Shown here piece by piece: positions 23,581-31,348 of a DNA stretch of 35,243 nucleotides. Positions within the stretch are counted from its first letter, which is position 1. Each line of letters begins with the position of its first letter. Source of the stretch: Ignavibacteriales bacterium (GTDB lineage: Bacteria; Bacteroidota; Ignavibacteria; UBA10030); assembly GCA_016194505.1 (NCBI GenBank), contig JACQBK010000034.1, positions 1-35,243 on the forward strand. Direction: 5' to 3'. The position numbers and the translations under genes are program-made. The notes below the pieces were generated by a model. That model searched no databases and had not been told where the DNA came from. It saw only the letters and a program-made list of their open reading frames with translations.

Positions 23581-24462
23581 ATGAAATTTAAAACATGGAA
23601 AACTTTTGCTATGAGCCTCGTTCTTATCGTATTCATTGTTACAGTCTTGAGTAGCTGCTTTACAACACGAACTGTCACGACCTCTTCTTTCGTGCCTTCA
23701 TTCAGGGATCGAGAATATTCCATCATTTCCATTGGTCATGCGACTGCATTGATTCATTGTGATAGTGTCAACGTTCTCACAGACCCAAATTTTAATGATT
23801 GGGCAACGATTATTCATCGCTCAAGAGAGGCGGGATTAAAACTTGAAAATCTTCCTCCGATTGATGCAATTGTCATATCCCACGCGCATCGTGATCATTT
23901 GGATGAGTGGACATTGAAACAGTTTCCAAAAGATATTCTGGTGCTCATTTCAAAGGGGAATGGAAAGTATCCTCGAAGTTGGGGGTTCAAGAATGTCCGG
24001 GAAGTAGATGCTTGGGATAGCGTTGTGATCAGGGGTGTAACGATTGTTGCCACACCGGCGCAACACAGTGGATCGCGCAACCTGCCATCGGCTGATGAGC
24101 CAAAGGCATTAGGGTATATCGTAAAAGGTGAGAAGACAATTTATTTTGCAGGCGACACTGGCTTGTTTGATGGTTTTAAAGAAATTGGCGACCGTGCTGC
24201 AATTGACGTTGCACTTCTTCCTATTGGAGCGTATCGCCCCCGTTGGTATATGAAAGATCATCATATGAGTCCGGAAGATGCCGTCAAAGCTATGGCAATG
24301 CTTAAGGCGAGGAACATGATTCCTATACACTGGGGATCGTTCAGAATGGCGCTTGATGGTCTCGACGAGCCGAAGAATGTCCTGCTTGAACTGGTTAAGA
24401 ACGACAGCCTAAGGGAAAGGGTTCGTGTGTTAGAAAATGGTGAGAAATATCTGATGAAATAA
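23581..24462 (+). CDS. MBL-fold metallo-hydrolase lipoprotein, NAPE-PLD-like
   Basis: About 293 residues. The N-terminus has basic residues, a hydrophobic helix and lipobox VLSSC, so it is probably a lipid-anchored envelope protein. The metallo-beta-lactamase fold carries GHATALIHCDSVNVLTDP, the metal motif SHAHRDHLD, TPAQHSGSR, FAGDTGLFDGFKEIG and PIHWGSF. The LPIGAYRPRWYMKDHHMSPEDA segment marks the branch related to N-acyl-phosphatidylethanolamine phospholipase D and RomA-like proteins. Substrate candidates are N-acylated lipids or phosphodiesters. ATG at 23581 puts the signal peptide at the very start; an upstream ATG at 23560 adds seven non-conserved residues. It is likely controlled with or by the upstream MarR gene. 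Confidence 0.88.
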   Translation: MKFKTWKTFAMSLVLIVFIVTVLSSCFTTRTVTTSSFVPSFRDREYSIISIGHATALIHCDSVNVLTDPNFNDWATIIHRSREAGLKLENLPPIDAIVISHAHRDHLDEWTLKQFPKDILVLISKGNGKYPRSWGFKNVREVDAWDSVVIRGVTIVATPAQHSGSRNLPSADEPKALGYIVKGEKTIYFAGDTGLFDGFKEIGDRAAIDVALLPIGAYRPRWYMKDHHMSPEDAVKAMAMLKARNMIPIHWGSFRMALDGLDEPKNVLLELVKNDSLRERVRVLENGEKYLMK

Positions 24463-24472
24463 ATACTTGGAG

Positions 24473-24520
24473 ATAAAAACTAAAAAGAACTCTGTGGTGA
24501 CGGTGAAGGTGTATTTTTAA
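24473..24520 (+). pseudogene. remnant: C-terminal tail of a second alpha-mannosidase
   Basis: The frame reads IKTKKNSVVTVKVYF followed by TAA. The intact alpha-mannosidase at 19423-22671 ends LKTKKNSVTTLKVYY and TAA, so 11 of 15 residues are the same, with related DNA (AAGGTGTA before the stop). No start and no upstream homology remain, because the preceding metallo-hydrolase ends at 24462. The simplest reading is a tandem duplicate whose body was deleted and replaced. Similarity is seen directly; the history is inferred, and a chance match of a short basic tail cannot be excluded. Confidence 0.55.
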
Positions 24521-24542
24521 AAGTAATCTCAAGAACTTACAA

Positions 24543-24640
24543 GCATAACATAGAGACCACAGAGTCCCGAAGGGATTCCTTCGGAAAAAAACAAAAAAGG
24601 TTTTCCTTTGCGTCCTTGTCCCGAAGGGACTCCTTTGGAG
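24543..24640. repeat. CACAGAG-type repeat carrying two TCCCGAAGGGA palindromes
   Basis: ACCACAGAG (near 24556) and CCTTTGCGTCC (near 24605) are words of the CACAAAG/CACAGAG family. Each is followed by a copy of TCCCGAAGGGA plus TCCTTYGGA (24565-24585 and 24619-24640). Confidence 0.55.
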
Positions 24641-24695
24641 GCGGTAAGATTTTTTGTTTCTCTTTACTTCGCCCCGGCTTTTGTACCTACAAGCT

Positions 24696-26918
24696 CTAAC
24701 TTCTCCACAAATACTGAAGCTTCAGGAAAAATTGCCGCACTGTTTGCTTGAAACCATACGGCTGGTCGAATTCCGTCATGCTGGATGTAAAGCCGGCATA
24801 GAAAATGGTAAAGGGATTAAGCTTATAGCTAAAAAGCGGATACAGGTCAATAATTCTATCAAACGAATTGTATTGGCCGATCATGCGTAAAAAGAATTCC
24901 GAAGTAAATTGATACGTGGCTGTTGTCCTCGCGATATAACCGTCATAGAACAATTCTTGGGTTGCCACGCTGGAAAGCCGGGCGCGGGCGTAGGAGAGAT
25001 CGAGCTGAAATCTGTTCGTCGGTCTCAACGTAATCCGGAGGTTTAGATTGTGCCCCGTGCCTAGCTCCGGTGAATCCTCGCGATTAATGAAATGACCGAA
25101 TTGTCCAAAAAAGTTTCCTGAAATGACGCGCGAAGGCTGCGAATTAACCTCGACGAGCAAACGCGGTAACCGGGGAAAATAAACGCCTTTAAAAAGCTCT
25201 TCATTGACGAGGAGCGTTCCGATAAAAATATTCGTCTGGCTTTTCATTTGCACACCGCCAGAGAGCACCAGCCAGCGTTCTTTTTTTATGCCGTCGTAGT
25301 TGAAATGCAGACCCGCCTCTACGTTGATATACGCACGATCGATGAAAGAGTTCGTCGGATAGACGGTGTACGATTGATCTAAGGTTAGAAAACGATTGTT
25401 CGTGCTTGTGACGAAACCCTGTTGAGCTTGAAACGTTGGTGAAGTTTCCCGATAGGAGATATTAAAGCTGTAATCGCGGGCATCCCGCCGTAAATCGGTT
25501 CTGAAGCTTGTGCCATTGTATGATTCCCCGTCAAAGGAAGCTGTTTTACCCGTGCTTCCAAATATTCTATTGCTTGAAAATACATTGAGGTCATTCAACT
25601 CTTTTGTATCTGAATAAAAAAACTCTCCGCGGAAATAATAATTACCAGCGAAGAAATAATTCCAATCAACGCCGCCAACGTAGTTGTGGGCATCGGAGCC
25701 ATTGCGTGTCGTGAGCATCCCGCCGAGGAACGATTCATTGCCAAGATCATAACGCATCCGGGCAATATTCGAGAAACTGGAGTGTTCCGAAGACTCGAAA
25801 TCGCTTTCCTCTTCTCCCGGAATAATATATGCCGTATTGCGATCTGCTGCCGCAAGATAAGAAATAGAAAGCGCTCCGGATTTCTCTGATACCTTTAACG
25901 CTCCAAGCGGATTATTAATTGTTCGGGAATAAAATATGTTTGTTCGGTTTTGGAACAAATCCGATCCCTCAAGAAAGAACGGACGTTTTTCCGGATAGAA
26001 CAGTGCAAAAGTGGTGTTGACGCTGATTTGTCCCGCGTCGGATTCGACCTGGCTAAAATCTGGATTCAAGACTCCTTCAATGAGCAAGCCGGGATCAGGC
26101 GAATATTTTACGCCGCCGCCAACACGCCCAATGACAGGATGATTTTCAAATCCCGAAGCAGGGTCTTCCTCATCGTTCAAGGAACCACTTGAGGAACCGA
26201 CAAAGTATGGAATAAATTCAATGGAGGTGGTCGTTTCGATATTTTTTATGCCCTTAAGATAAGCTCCTTGACAGGGCAAGCATGGATTATTTCTATCAAT
26301 GGGCGTTAAGGAAAAAATCGCTCTGCTTGCGCGCGGATAATTTCTTCCGAGCAAAACATTCCACGGCTGCTCGACGACGGAAGGGAATCTGAGGCTCTTG
26401 AAGGGAATTGCTATTTCCGTTGTCCAGCCGTGGTCGTTAATTGCGGCCGCCGAGTACCACACTGCGTCGAAGCTTGCATCTTCATTGTTGCCGCTTCGCA
26501 TGAGATCCGCTTGAATACCGAACGGGTTCACGAAGAACTCGTACGTCCGTTGTTTATCGCCATAGGTATCTAAAAAGACGATGATAAAATCATCTTCAAA
26601 AATTTTATCTCTATCGGAAACGTTCGCGCGGATTTCTGAGGACCTTGTATCTTCGCATACAAAACCGAAATAAATGTATTCGGCGCTATAAAGGATTTTT
26701 GCGGTGGTCTTTTGCGGAGCAGGCGTATTTTCACCCGGCTGGATCTCGTAGTTGATTTCGATCGGTTGCGCCCGCATCCACCGGGCGTCATCAAGCTTGC
26801 CGGTAAGCTTGATATTGCTATCAATCCGTACGGCATAGACGCTCGGCTGATCAGTCCCCTGTGCGTTTGATAAACTTGCAACGAACATGAGGCCGACGAG
26901 GGTTTTCAGTGATCTCAT
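24696..26918 (-). CDS. DUF5916 outer-membrane protein with N-terminal CBM9-like domain
   Basis: About 740 residues. A cleavable signal (MRSLKTLVGLMFVASLSNAQG) leads to a carbohydrate-binding family 9-like domain (IKLTGKLDDARWMRAQPI, KILYSAEYIYFGFVCED, DDFIIVFLDTYGDKQRTYEFFVNPFGIQ). After it comes the DUF5916 region with NPDFSQVESDAGQISVN and FFLEGSDLF. A long series of amphipathic strands ends in LKLQYLWRS, an outer-membrane beta-barrel type ending. This family is common in Bacteroidota and relatives; its biochemical role is not established, though glycan binding is suggested by the N-terminal fold. ATG at 26918 is preferred over a TTG at 26942 because it starts the signal peptide. Confidence 0.88.
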   Translation of the reverse strand: MRSLKTLVGLMFVASLSNAQGTDQPSVYAVRIDSNIKLTGKLDDARWMRAQPIEINYEIQPGENTPAPQKTTAKILYSAEYIYFGFVCEDTRSSEIRANVSDRDKIFEDDFIIVFLDTYGDKQRTYEFFVNPFGIQADLMRSGNNEDASFDAVWYSAAAINDHGWTTEIAIPFKSLRFPSVVEQPWNVLLGRNYPRASRAIFSLTPIDRNNPCLPCQGAYLKGIKNIETTTSIEFIPYFVGSSSGSLNDEEDPASGFENHPVIGRVGGGVKYSPDPGLLIEGVLNPDFSQVESDAGQISVNTTFALFYPEKRPFFLEGSDLFQNRTNIFYSRTINNPLGALKVSEKSGALSISYLAAADRNTAYIIPGEEESDFESSEHSSFSNIARMRYDLGNESFLGGMLTTRNGSDAHNYVGGVDWNYFFAGNYYFRGEFFYSDTKELNDLNVFSSNRIFGSTGKTASFDGESYNGTSFRTDLRRDARDYSFNISYRETSPTFQAQQGFVTSTNNRFLTLDQSYTVYPTNSFIDRAYINVEAGLHFNYDGIKKERWLVLSGGVQMKSQTNIFIGTLLVNEELFKGVYFPRLPRLLVEVNSQPSRVISGNFFGQFGHFINREDSPELGTGHNLNLRITLRPTNRFQLDLSYARARLSSVATQELFYDGYIARTTATYQFTSEFFLRMIGQYNSFDRIIDLYPLFSYKLNPFTIFYAGFTSSMTEFDQPYGFKQTVRQFFLKLQYLWRS

Positions 26919-27206
26919 AAGGTTTGGTAAAGTAAGGATCAAACCGACGCAACAACAAAAGGAGGTGGTCGTGTTACAGATAACATAAAGAGTTTGACTT
27001 CAAAGCAGAACGCAAGGTTTCAAGGAACCCATTTTCGATAGAGCTTTTTTCCGGGAGCGTGGAGAGACTCTATAAGTATACCGCTTGAACAAGTAAAATG
27101 TTTCATTGGTAAAGCGGTTATTGTGGGGCAATTCATCTACATTCGGAAGAGAGGAATCTCTCCGCGGGTTTGGCAAAGACGTGATTTTTCCTTACTTTCT
27201 TACCAT

Positions 27207-28160
27207 ATGAATACTCAAAATGTTGTTATTGGCGTTGATCTTGGCGGCACTACTATTAAAGCCGGCGTTGTTTCAGAAAGTGGAACCATTCTATACCAAA
27301 ATAAGTTTCCGTCGAAAGCGGATGTCAGTCCCTCTGAAGTTATCAAGCAAATCCATGCGTCGGTGCAAGATGCGCTCACGCATGCGAATGGTTCAACCGT
27401 AAGGGGTATTGGTATCGGTGCGCCGGGTATGGTGGATGATAATGGAGTTGTCAAAGCTCCCCCGAATTTCGCTCATTGGGATGAAGTTCCCCTTAAATAC
27501 GAGATAGCAAAATTAGTTGGTGGTTTGCCTGTCGGTGTGGAGAACGATGCGAACGCTGCAGCGATTGCGGAATCGAAGTTTGGCGCGGGAGTTCAGTTTC
27601 CTAATTTTCTTTTCGTTATTTGGGGAACGGGTGTTGGCGGCGGCATCATCCTCAATCATAAAATTTTTCGTGGACCCACGGGCGGCGCAGGTGAAATAGG
27701 CCACATCTCCATTGACTACAACGGTCCCCAATGTAATTGTGGGAGTGTTGGGTGCGTTGAAGCGTATGTCGGTCAGCGGTATCTTTCCCAGCGCACAGCG
27801 GAGAGGCTTAAGTCGCATCCCGAATCGAAAATTTTAACTCTTGTTGGCGGCGACTCATCCAAAATCGAGCCGTTTTATATTGCTCAAGCCGCACACGACG
27901 GGGATGCGATTGCAAAAGAAATTTTGGTCGAGGCAGGCTCGCTTCTCGGTGTTGCGCTTGCGGCAGTGATGAATGTAATGGATTTACGGATCAGCATTAT
28001 CGGCGGCGGCATATCCGCCTCCGGTGATTTTGTCATGCAGGCTGTGAAAAAGTCAGTACAGAAGTATGTACTAAAGCCGTTGAAGAAAGATGTAGAAGTA
28101 ATCCCTGCAAAACTTGGCAACAATGCCGGGATGCTTGGAGCAGCAGGATTGGTGCTGTGA
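27207..28160 (+). CDS. ROK-family sugar kinase (glucokinase-like)
   Basis: 317 residues. The ROK kinase core shows the phosphate loop VIGVDLGGTTIKAGV, GIGIGAPGMVDDNG, the sugar-binding VENDANAAAIAE, GTGVGGGIILNHKIFRG, GEIGHISID, and the zinc motif CNCGSVGCVEAYVG (C-x-C-G-x2-G-C-x-E). The C-terminus has ISIIGGGISASGDF. There is no N-terminal DNA-binding domain, so it is an enzyme rather than an NagC/Mlc-type repressor. It phosphorylates a hexose, probably glucose or mannose, which would suit uptake of alpha-mannosidase products. ATG at 27207 begins the conserved core; an upstream in-frame start at 27123 would add 28 unrelated residues. It is divergent from the DUF5916 gene. Confidence 0.92.
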   Translation: MNTQNVVIGVDLGGTTIKAGVVSESGTILYQNKFPSKADVSPSEVIKQIHASVQDALTHANGSTVRGIGIGAPGMVDDNGVVKAPPNFAHWDEVPLKYEIAKLVGGLPVGVENDANAAAIAESKFGAGVQFPNFLFVIWGTGVGGGIILNHKIFRGPTGGAGEIGHISIDYNGPQCNCGSVGCVEAYVGQRYLSQRTAERLKSHPESKILTLVGGDSSKIEPFYIAQAAHDGDAIAKEILVEAGSLLGVALAAVMNVMDLRISIIGGGISASGDFVMQAVKKSVQKYVLKPLKKDVEVIPAKLGNNAGMLGAAGLVL

Positions 28161-28198
28161 AGATTTTTTGTTCCACAAGGGCACGAAGATAAATTTGA

Positions 28199-28229
28199 TG
28201 TAGGGGCGTATTGCGATACGCCCCCTACA
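28199..28229. repeat. TGTAGGGGCGTAT palindrome
   Basis: TGTAGGGGCGTAT and ATACGCCCCCTACA arms (one extra C) form a strong hairpin 38 bases after the ROK stop. It could serve as its terminator or RNA 3' end. It is similar in design to the palindrome at 35211-35243. Confidence 0.6.
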
Positions 28230-28260
28230 AAAAATGGATGTTTTTATTTTCCTTTGCACC

Positions 28261-28323
28261 CCTGCCTGCCGCAAGCAGGGATGCGCCAAACAGCGCGGCG
28301 CACTCGTGCACCTCTGGCGCACG
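28261..28323 (-). repeat. GCAGGC palindrome plus GCGCC block, inverted copy of 15846-15904
   Basis: CCTGCCTGCCGCAAGCAGG is followed by GATGCGCCAAACAG, GGCGCAC and GGCGCACG. The same order occurs on the opposite strand at 15846-15904. The unit encodes an artefactual in-frame extension of the next gene. Confidence 0.65.
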
Positions 28324-28370
28324 TTGTGTCTTTGTGGCAAAAACTTAGGAAGCATCATAGAGAATATGGA

Positions 28371-31043
28371 GTGAGTTATCAATTGAGGGAACAGACGCTA
28401 ACTTTTTCTGTGAGGCTGGCAGTAGTTCTTTTTCTGGGCGTGCCTTTCGTGGTATATTCCCAGAATAAAGATTCCCTTTCTTTATCCGCCCCGCTGTCCG
28501 TAGTTCGTAAGGATACATCCTCTCTTCCCGCTGACACGCTCTCATCAAAAAATGATTCGATACAGACTTCACGCTCAGGCGTTGATACCCTTGTCGTGTA
28601 CACGGCGAAGGATTCGATTGTTTATTCCATGCGCACGCGCTTTATGAATCTCTACGGAAAAAGCGAGTTGAATTACCGCAGAATGGGGCTGAAAGCCGAG
28701 CGCGTTAATGTCAATTGGGATAACGCCACGCTTTTTGCGGAAGGCATTAAAGATACTGCCGATAAAGCAGGCAAGAAGATTGTCGGCTCGCCGATCATGA
28801 GCGATGCAGGAGAAGACTATAAAGGCTCGCACATTGGATATAATTTCCGAACCCAAAAAGGGAAAATCAATTTGGGCAATACGGAAATCGAGCAAGGATA
28901 TTACTACGGCGAAGCAATCAAAAAGATTGACAAGGATATTTTGTTTGTCGAAAATGGCCGCTATACCACGTGCGATGCCGAGCATCCGCATTACTATTTC
29001 TTTAGTCCCAAAATGAAGGTCATCGTGCGGGATCATATTGTGGCAGAGCCGATTTACTTCTACGTAGCGGATGTTCCGTTGTTCGCACTGCCGTTCGGAG
29101 CGTTTCCGAACAAGGCGGGAAGGCGGTCGGGCATTATTGCTCCTGCCTACGGTGAAGATTTTCGAAAAGGTCAATTCCTCAGCCATATCGGATACTATTG
29201 GGCGATCAGCGATTATATGGATGCTTCCACGGCGTTCGATTTATATACGAGGGGAGGATGGGTGAACCGGTCGTTGTTTCGATACGGTCTTCGCTATGAT
29301 TTTACCGGTTCCGTTTCGATGAATGTTACAAGTCTTCACGATGGCGAGCCGAGCGATCCCGCGCGAACCGAACAACGAGATTATAATATCAACATAAGCC
29401 ACAATCAGACAATAAATCCAACGACGCGTCTCGATGTTAATTTCACGTTTGCGACGGGGAGTTATTTTCACAACGTCAGCTCGAATTTGAATGAAATCCT
29501 TCGCCAAAATATTGTCTCGAACGCGACGCTTTCAAAAACTTGGGAAGAGGGCAACCGTAGCCTCACGATGAGCGCGTATCGCGATCAAAACCTTGTGACA
29601 GGCAATGTGGAGGAGCGCATCCCATCAATCTCGTTTTCACAAGGGCAGTTCTTTCCCTTCCGCCGGCAGACTCCGAAATTGCGTGGCTTAAGCAGTGAAG
29701 GGGACTCAGAGTTGCATTGGTATGAAATGATTGGTGTTACCTATAGCGGAGACGCGCGGAGCAACAGGTCGAAGCGCAACGAAGTTATCAAAAGCATCGT
29801 CAATCCCTTACAAGATAGTACGACGATTACCACCATACAAGAGCGCTATGGGGTCAAACATAACGTGCAAATTTCTGCATCGCCGAAAGCCGGCTATTTT
29901 AATATCTCACCGTCTGTCAGTTATCAAGAGCTGTGGTACACAAAAAGCATCGAGCAGGATAGCAATGGAACGCGCGATGTAAAGGGTCTTCGCGCCGTGC
30001 GCACGTTCTCGACCGGTGTTTCTGCTTCTACAAGATTTTTCGGAATCTTCCAGCCGCAGGTGTTCGGCATTACGGGCATTCGCCAAACGGTGACGCCCTC
30101 GTTATCGTTTAATTACACGCCGGATTTTTCCGACCCGAAGTACGGCTATTACGGAACATACATTGATAAAGGCGGCAGAACCGTGAAATACAGTTTCTTC
30201 GAGAGGGAAATTTACGGTGGCGCGCAAGCGGGACTGCAAGAGAATCTTAGCCTCAGCATCGGAAGCTTATTTGAGATGAAATACAAATCCACGGATACCT
30301 CCCAGCAAGAGCAAAAAATACAATTGCTGAATATCGGCGGAGGTGTTTCCTACAATTTTGCGGCGGATAGTTTGAAACTCTCCCCGTTGAGCCTCTCCTA
30401 TCGCACGGATATTGGACGATACTTAAGCATCAGTGCCGGCACGACACACGATTTTTATGTGTTCGATCCGGTTGCTAAAACGCGTGTCAATCGTTTTCTG
30501 TTTTCAGACAGGAAAAAACTTGCAGACCTTACAAGTGTTTCGTTCAACTTATCCACGACACTAAGCGGCGAAAAGAAAGCTCCCACGGGAAATGCTTCCA
30601 CGCCTCAACATGTTCAAGCCGAACAGGATCGCGTGTCGGGACAAGTCGGTCCGCCCGCCCAGCAACAGACATATCAGGGACTCTTCGAGGAACAGACTCC
30701 TGATTTCAATATCCCATGGAATCTTGCCCTCAGCTACAGTTTTTCCCAGACCCAGTATAATCCTGAACAAAAATTTGTAAGCTCCAGCCTGAACGCTACC
30801 ATTTCCTTTAACCTTACCGATAAGTGGCGGTTCTCCACAAGCGGAAGTTATGATTTTACTCGGAAAGAATTTGCCGCGCCAAGCGTGAACATTTACCGCG
30901 ATTTGCACTGCTGGGAGATGAATGTAACGTGGTTCCCGATGGGATTTTATCGCGGCTACCGTTTCGAGCTACGCATCAAAGCGCCGCAGCTGCAGGATAT
31001 TAAGATTACAAAGCAGGGAAGCGAACGAGGAACGTATTATTGA
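28371..31043 (+). CDS. lptD: LPS-assembly outer-membrane protein LptD
   Basis: About 890 residues; the exact start is uncertain. A signal-like segment (FSVRLAVVLFLGVPFVVYSQ) is followed by a low-complexity linker. The OstA/LptA-like periplasmic domain comes next (NYRRMGLKAERVNVNWDN, EIEQGYYYGEAIKKIDKDIL, GRYTTCDAEHPHYYFFSPK, PIYFYVADVPLFALPFGAF). The LptD beta-barrel domain extends to the end. It inserts lipopolysaccharide into the outer leaflet with LptE, so the cell should be an LPS-bearing diderm. GTG at 28371 is proposed; TTG at 28383 is also possible. The in-frame ATG at 28254 is rejected because its first ~20 codons are a palindromic repeat. A Pro/Gln-rich insert near residue 740 lies between barrel strands. 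Confidence 0.85.
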   Translation: MSYQLREQTLTFSVRLAVVLFLGVPFVVYSQNKDSLSLSAPLSVVRKDTSSLPADTLSSKNDSIQTSRSGVDTLVVYTAKDSIVYSMRTRFMNLYGKSELNYRRMGLKAERVNVNWDNATLFAEGIKDTADKAGKKIVGSPIMSDAGEDYKGSHIGYNFRTQKGKINLGNTEIEQGYYYGEAIKKIDKDILFVENGRYTTCDAEHPHYYFFSPKMKVIVRDHIVAEPIYFYVADVPLFALPFGAFPNKAGRRSGIIAPAYGEDFRKGQFLSHIGYYWAISDYMDASTAFDLYTRGGWVNRSLFRYGLRYDFTGSVSMNVTSLHDGEPSDPARTEQRDYNINISHNQTINPTTRLDVNFTFATGSYFHNVSSNLNEILRQNIVSNATLSKTWEEGNRSLTMSAYRDQNLVTGNVEERIPSISFSQGQFFPFRRQTPKLRGLSSEGDSELHWYEMIGVTYSGDARSNRSKRNEVIKSIVNPLQDSTTITTIQERYGVKHNVQISASPKAGYFNISPSVSYQELWYTKSIEQDSNGTRDVKGLRAVRTFSTGVSASTRFFGIFQPQVFGITGIRQTVTPSLSFNYTPDFSDPKYGYYGTYIDKGGRTVKYSFFEREIYGGAQAGLQENLSLSIGSLFEMKYKSTDTSQQEQKIQLLNIGGGVSYNFAADSLKLSPLSLSYRTDIGRYLSISAGTTHDFYVFDPVAKTRVNRFLFSDRKKLADLTSVSFNLSTTLSGEKKAPTGNASTPQHVQAEQDRVSGQVGPPAQQQTYQGLFEEQTPDFNIPWNLALSYSFSQTQYNPEQKFVSSSLNATISFNLTDKWRFSTSGSYDFTRKEFAAPSVNIYRDLHCWEMNVTWFPMGFYRGYRFELRIKAPQLQDIKITKQGSERGTYY

Positions 31044-31074
31044 GATTGGTTAATAGTGAGGGGTGAATTGGTGA

Positions 31075-31106
31075 GTTGTTAATTAGTTAATGGTTAATTA
31101 GTTGAT
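31075..31106 (+). repeat. TTAAT-rich repeat, left copy
   Basis: GTTGTTAATTAGTTAATGGT and continuing TTAATTAGTT. It is matched in inverse at 31903-31934, on the other side of the PD-(D/E)XK gene. Confidence 0.55.
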
Positions 31107-31160
31107 CGAGTGCGTCCGCGAAAAGTATAGCCTATCCGTGATAGGGATTTTTAATTAATT

Positions 31161-31288
31161 AGTCACCCTGAGCGCAACGATCCCACTCGAAGAGTGGGAG
31201 AGTGAAGTCGAAGGGTTTGATATGTCATAGAGGATGCTTGAGTCTTCGACTTCGTTCGCTCAAAGCGCTCACTGCGCTCAGACTGACG
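31161..31288. repeat. 130-bp element with GTCA-CTGAGCGC inverted ends
   Basis: Left end GTCACCCTGAGCGC (31162-31175), right end GCGCTCAGACTGAC (31274-31287), inverse with two mismatches. Inside are GTGAAGTCGAAG / CTTCGACTTCG inverse blocks and a perfect hairpin CCCACTC GAA GAGTGGG (31182-31198). It fills most of the 305-bp gap after lptD. The gap also holds the TTAAT repeat (31075) and an end motif (31298). Confidence 0.6.
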
Positions 31289-31297
31289 GATTTTTTA

Positions 31298-31313
31298 AGT
31301 TTTTGAGATAGCT
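31298..31313. repeat. TTTTTGAGA end motif
   Basis: AGTTTTTGAGATAGCT is the inverse of GGCTGTCTCAAAAACT at 15806 with two mismatches, a possible solitary transposon end. Confidence 0.4.
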
Positions 31314-31335
31314 GGTATTCATAATAAAATGCAAA

Positions 31336-31341
31336 AGGAGG
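31336..31341 (+). promoter_or_regulatory. strong Shine-Dalgarno site
   Basis: AGGAGG seven bases before the ATG of the PD-(D/E)XK-like gene. It is much stronger than the sites of most genes in this window. Confidence 0.7.
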
Positions 31342-31348
31342 TTTTGCT

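Larger units (their letters stand above)
28165..28345. repeat. CACGAAG/CACAAAG-type repeat with inserted palindromes
   Basis: CCACAAGGGCACGAAGA at the left and GTGTCTTTGTGGC at the right are inverse words of the CACAAAG family. Between them lie TGTAGGGGCGTAT/ATACGCCCC(C)TACA (28199-28229) and a GCAGGC palindrome with its GCGCC-rich companion (28261-28323). They break the right arm between CCTTTGCACC and TTGTGTCTTTG. Confidence 0.6.

Noticed and set aside
26957-26990. A perfect AGGAGG followed by GTG on the plus strand
   Set aside because: The frame stops after five codons and lies upstream of the divergent DUF5916 gene; probably chance.
27207-28160. NagC/Mlc-type ROK transcription regulator
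   Set aside because: There is no N-terminal helix-turn-helix; the protein begins directly at the kinase phosphate loop.
6540-28323. Repeated CCTGCCTGC palindromes as a CRISPR array
   Set aside because: The copies are scattered over 22 kb with irregular spacing, lie in different contexts and have no cas genes nearby.
28575-29186. A 203-codon minus-strand frame opposite lptD
   Set aside because: Lies wholly within the conserved OstA-like region of LptD; no promoter, ribosome site or recognised motif.
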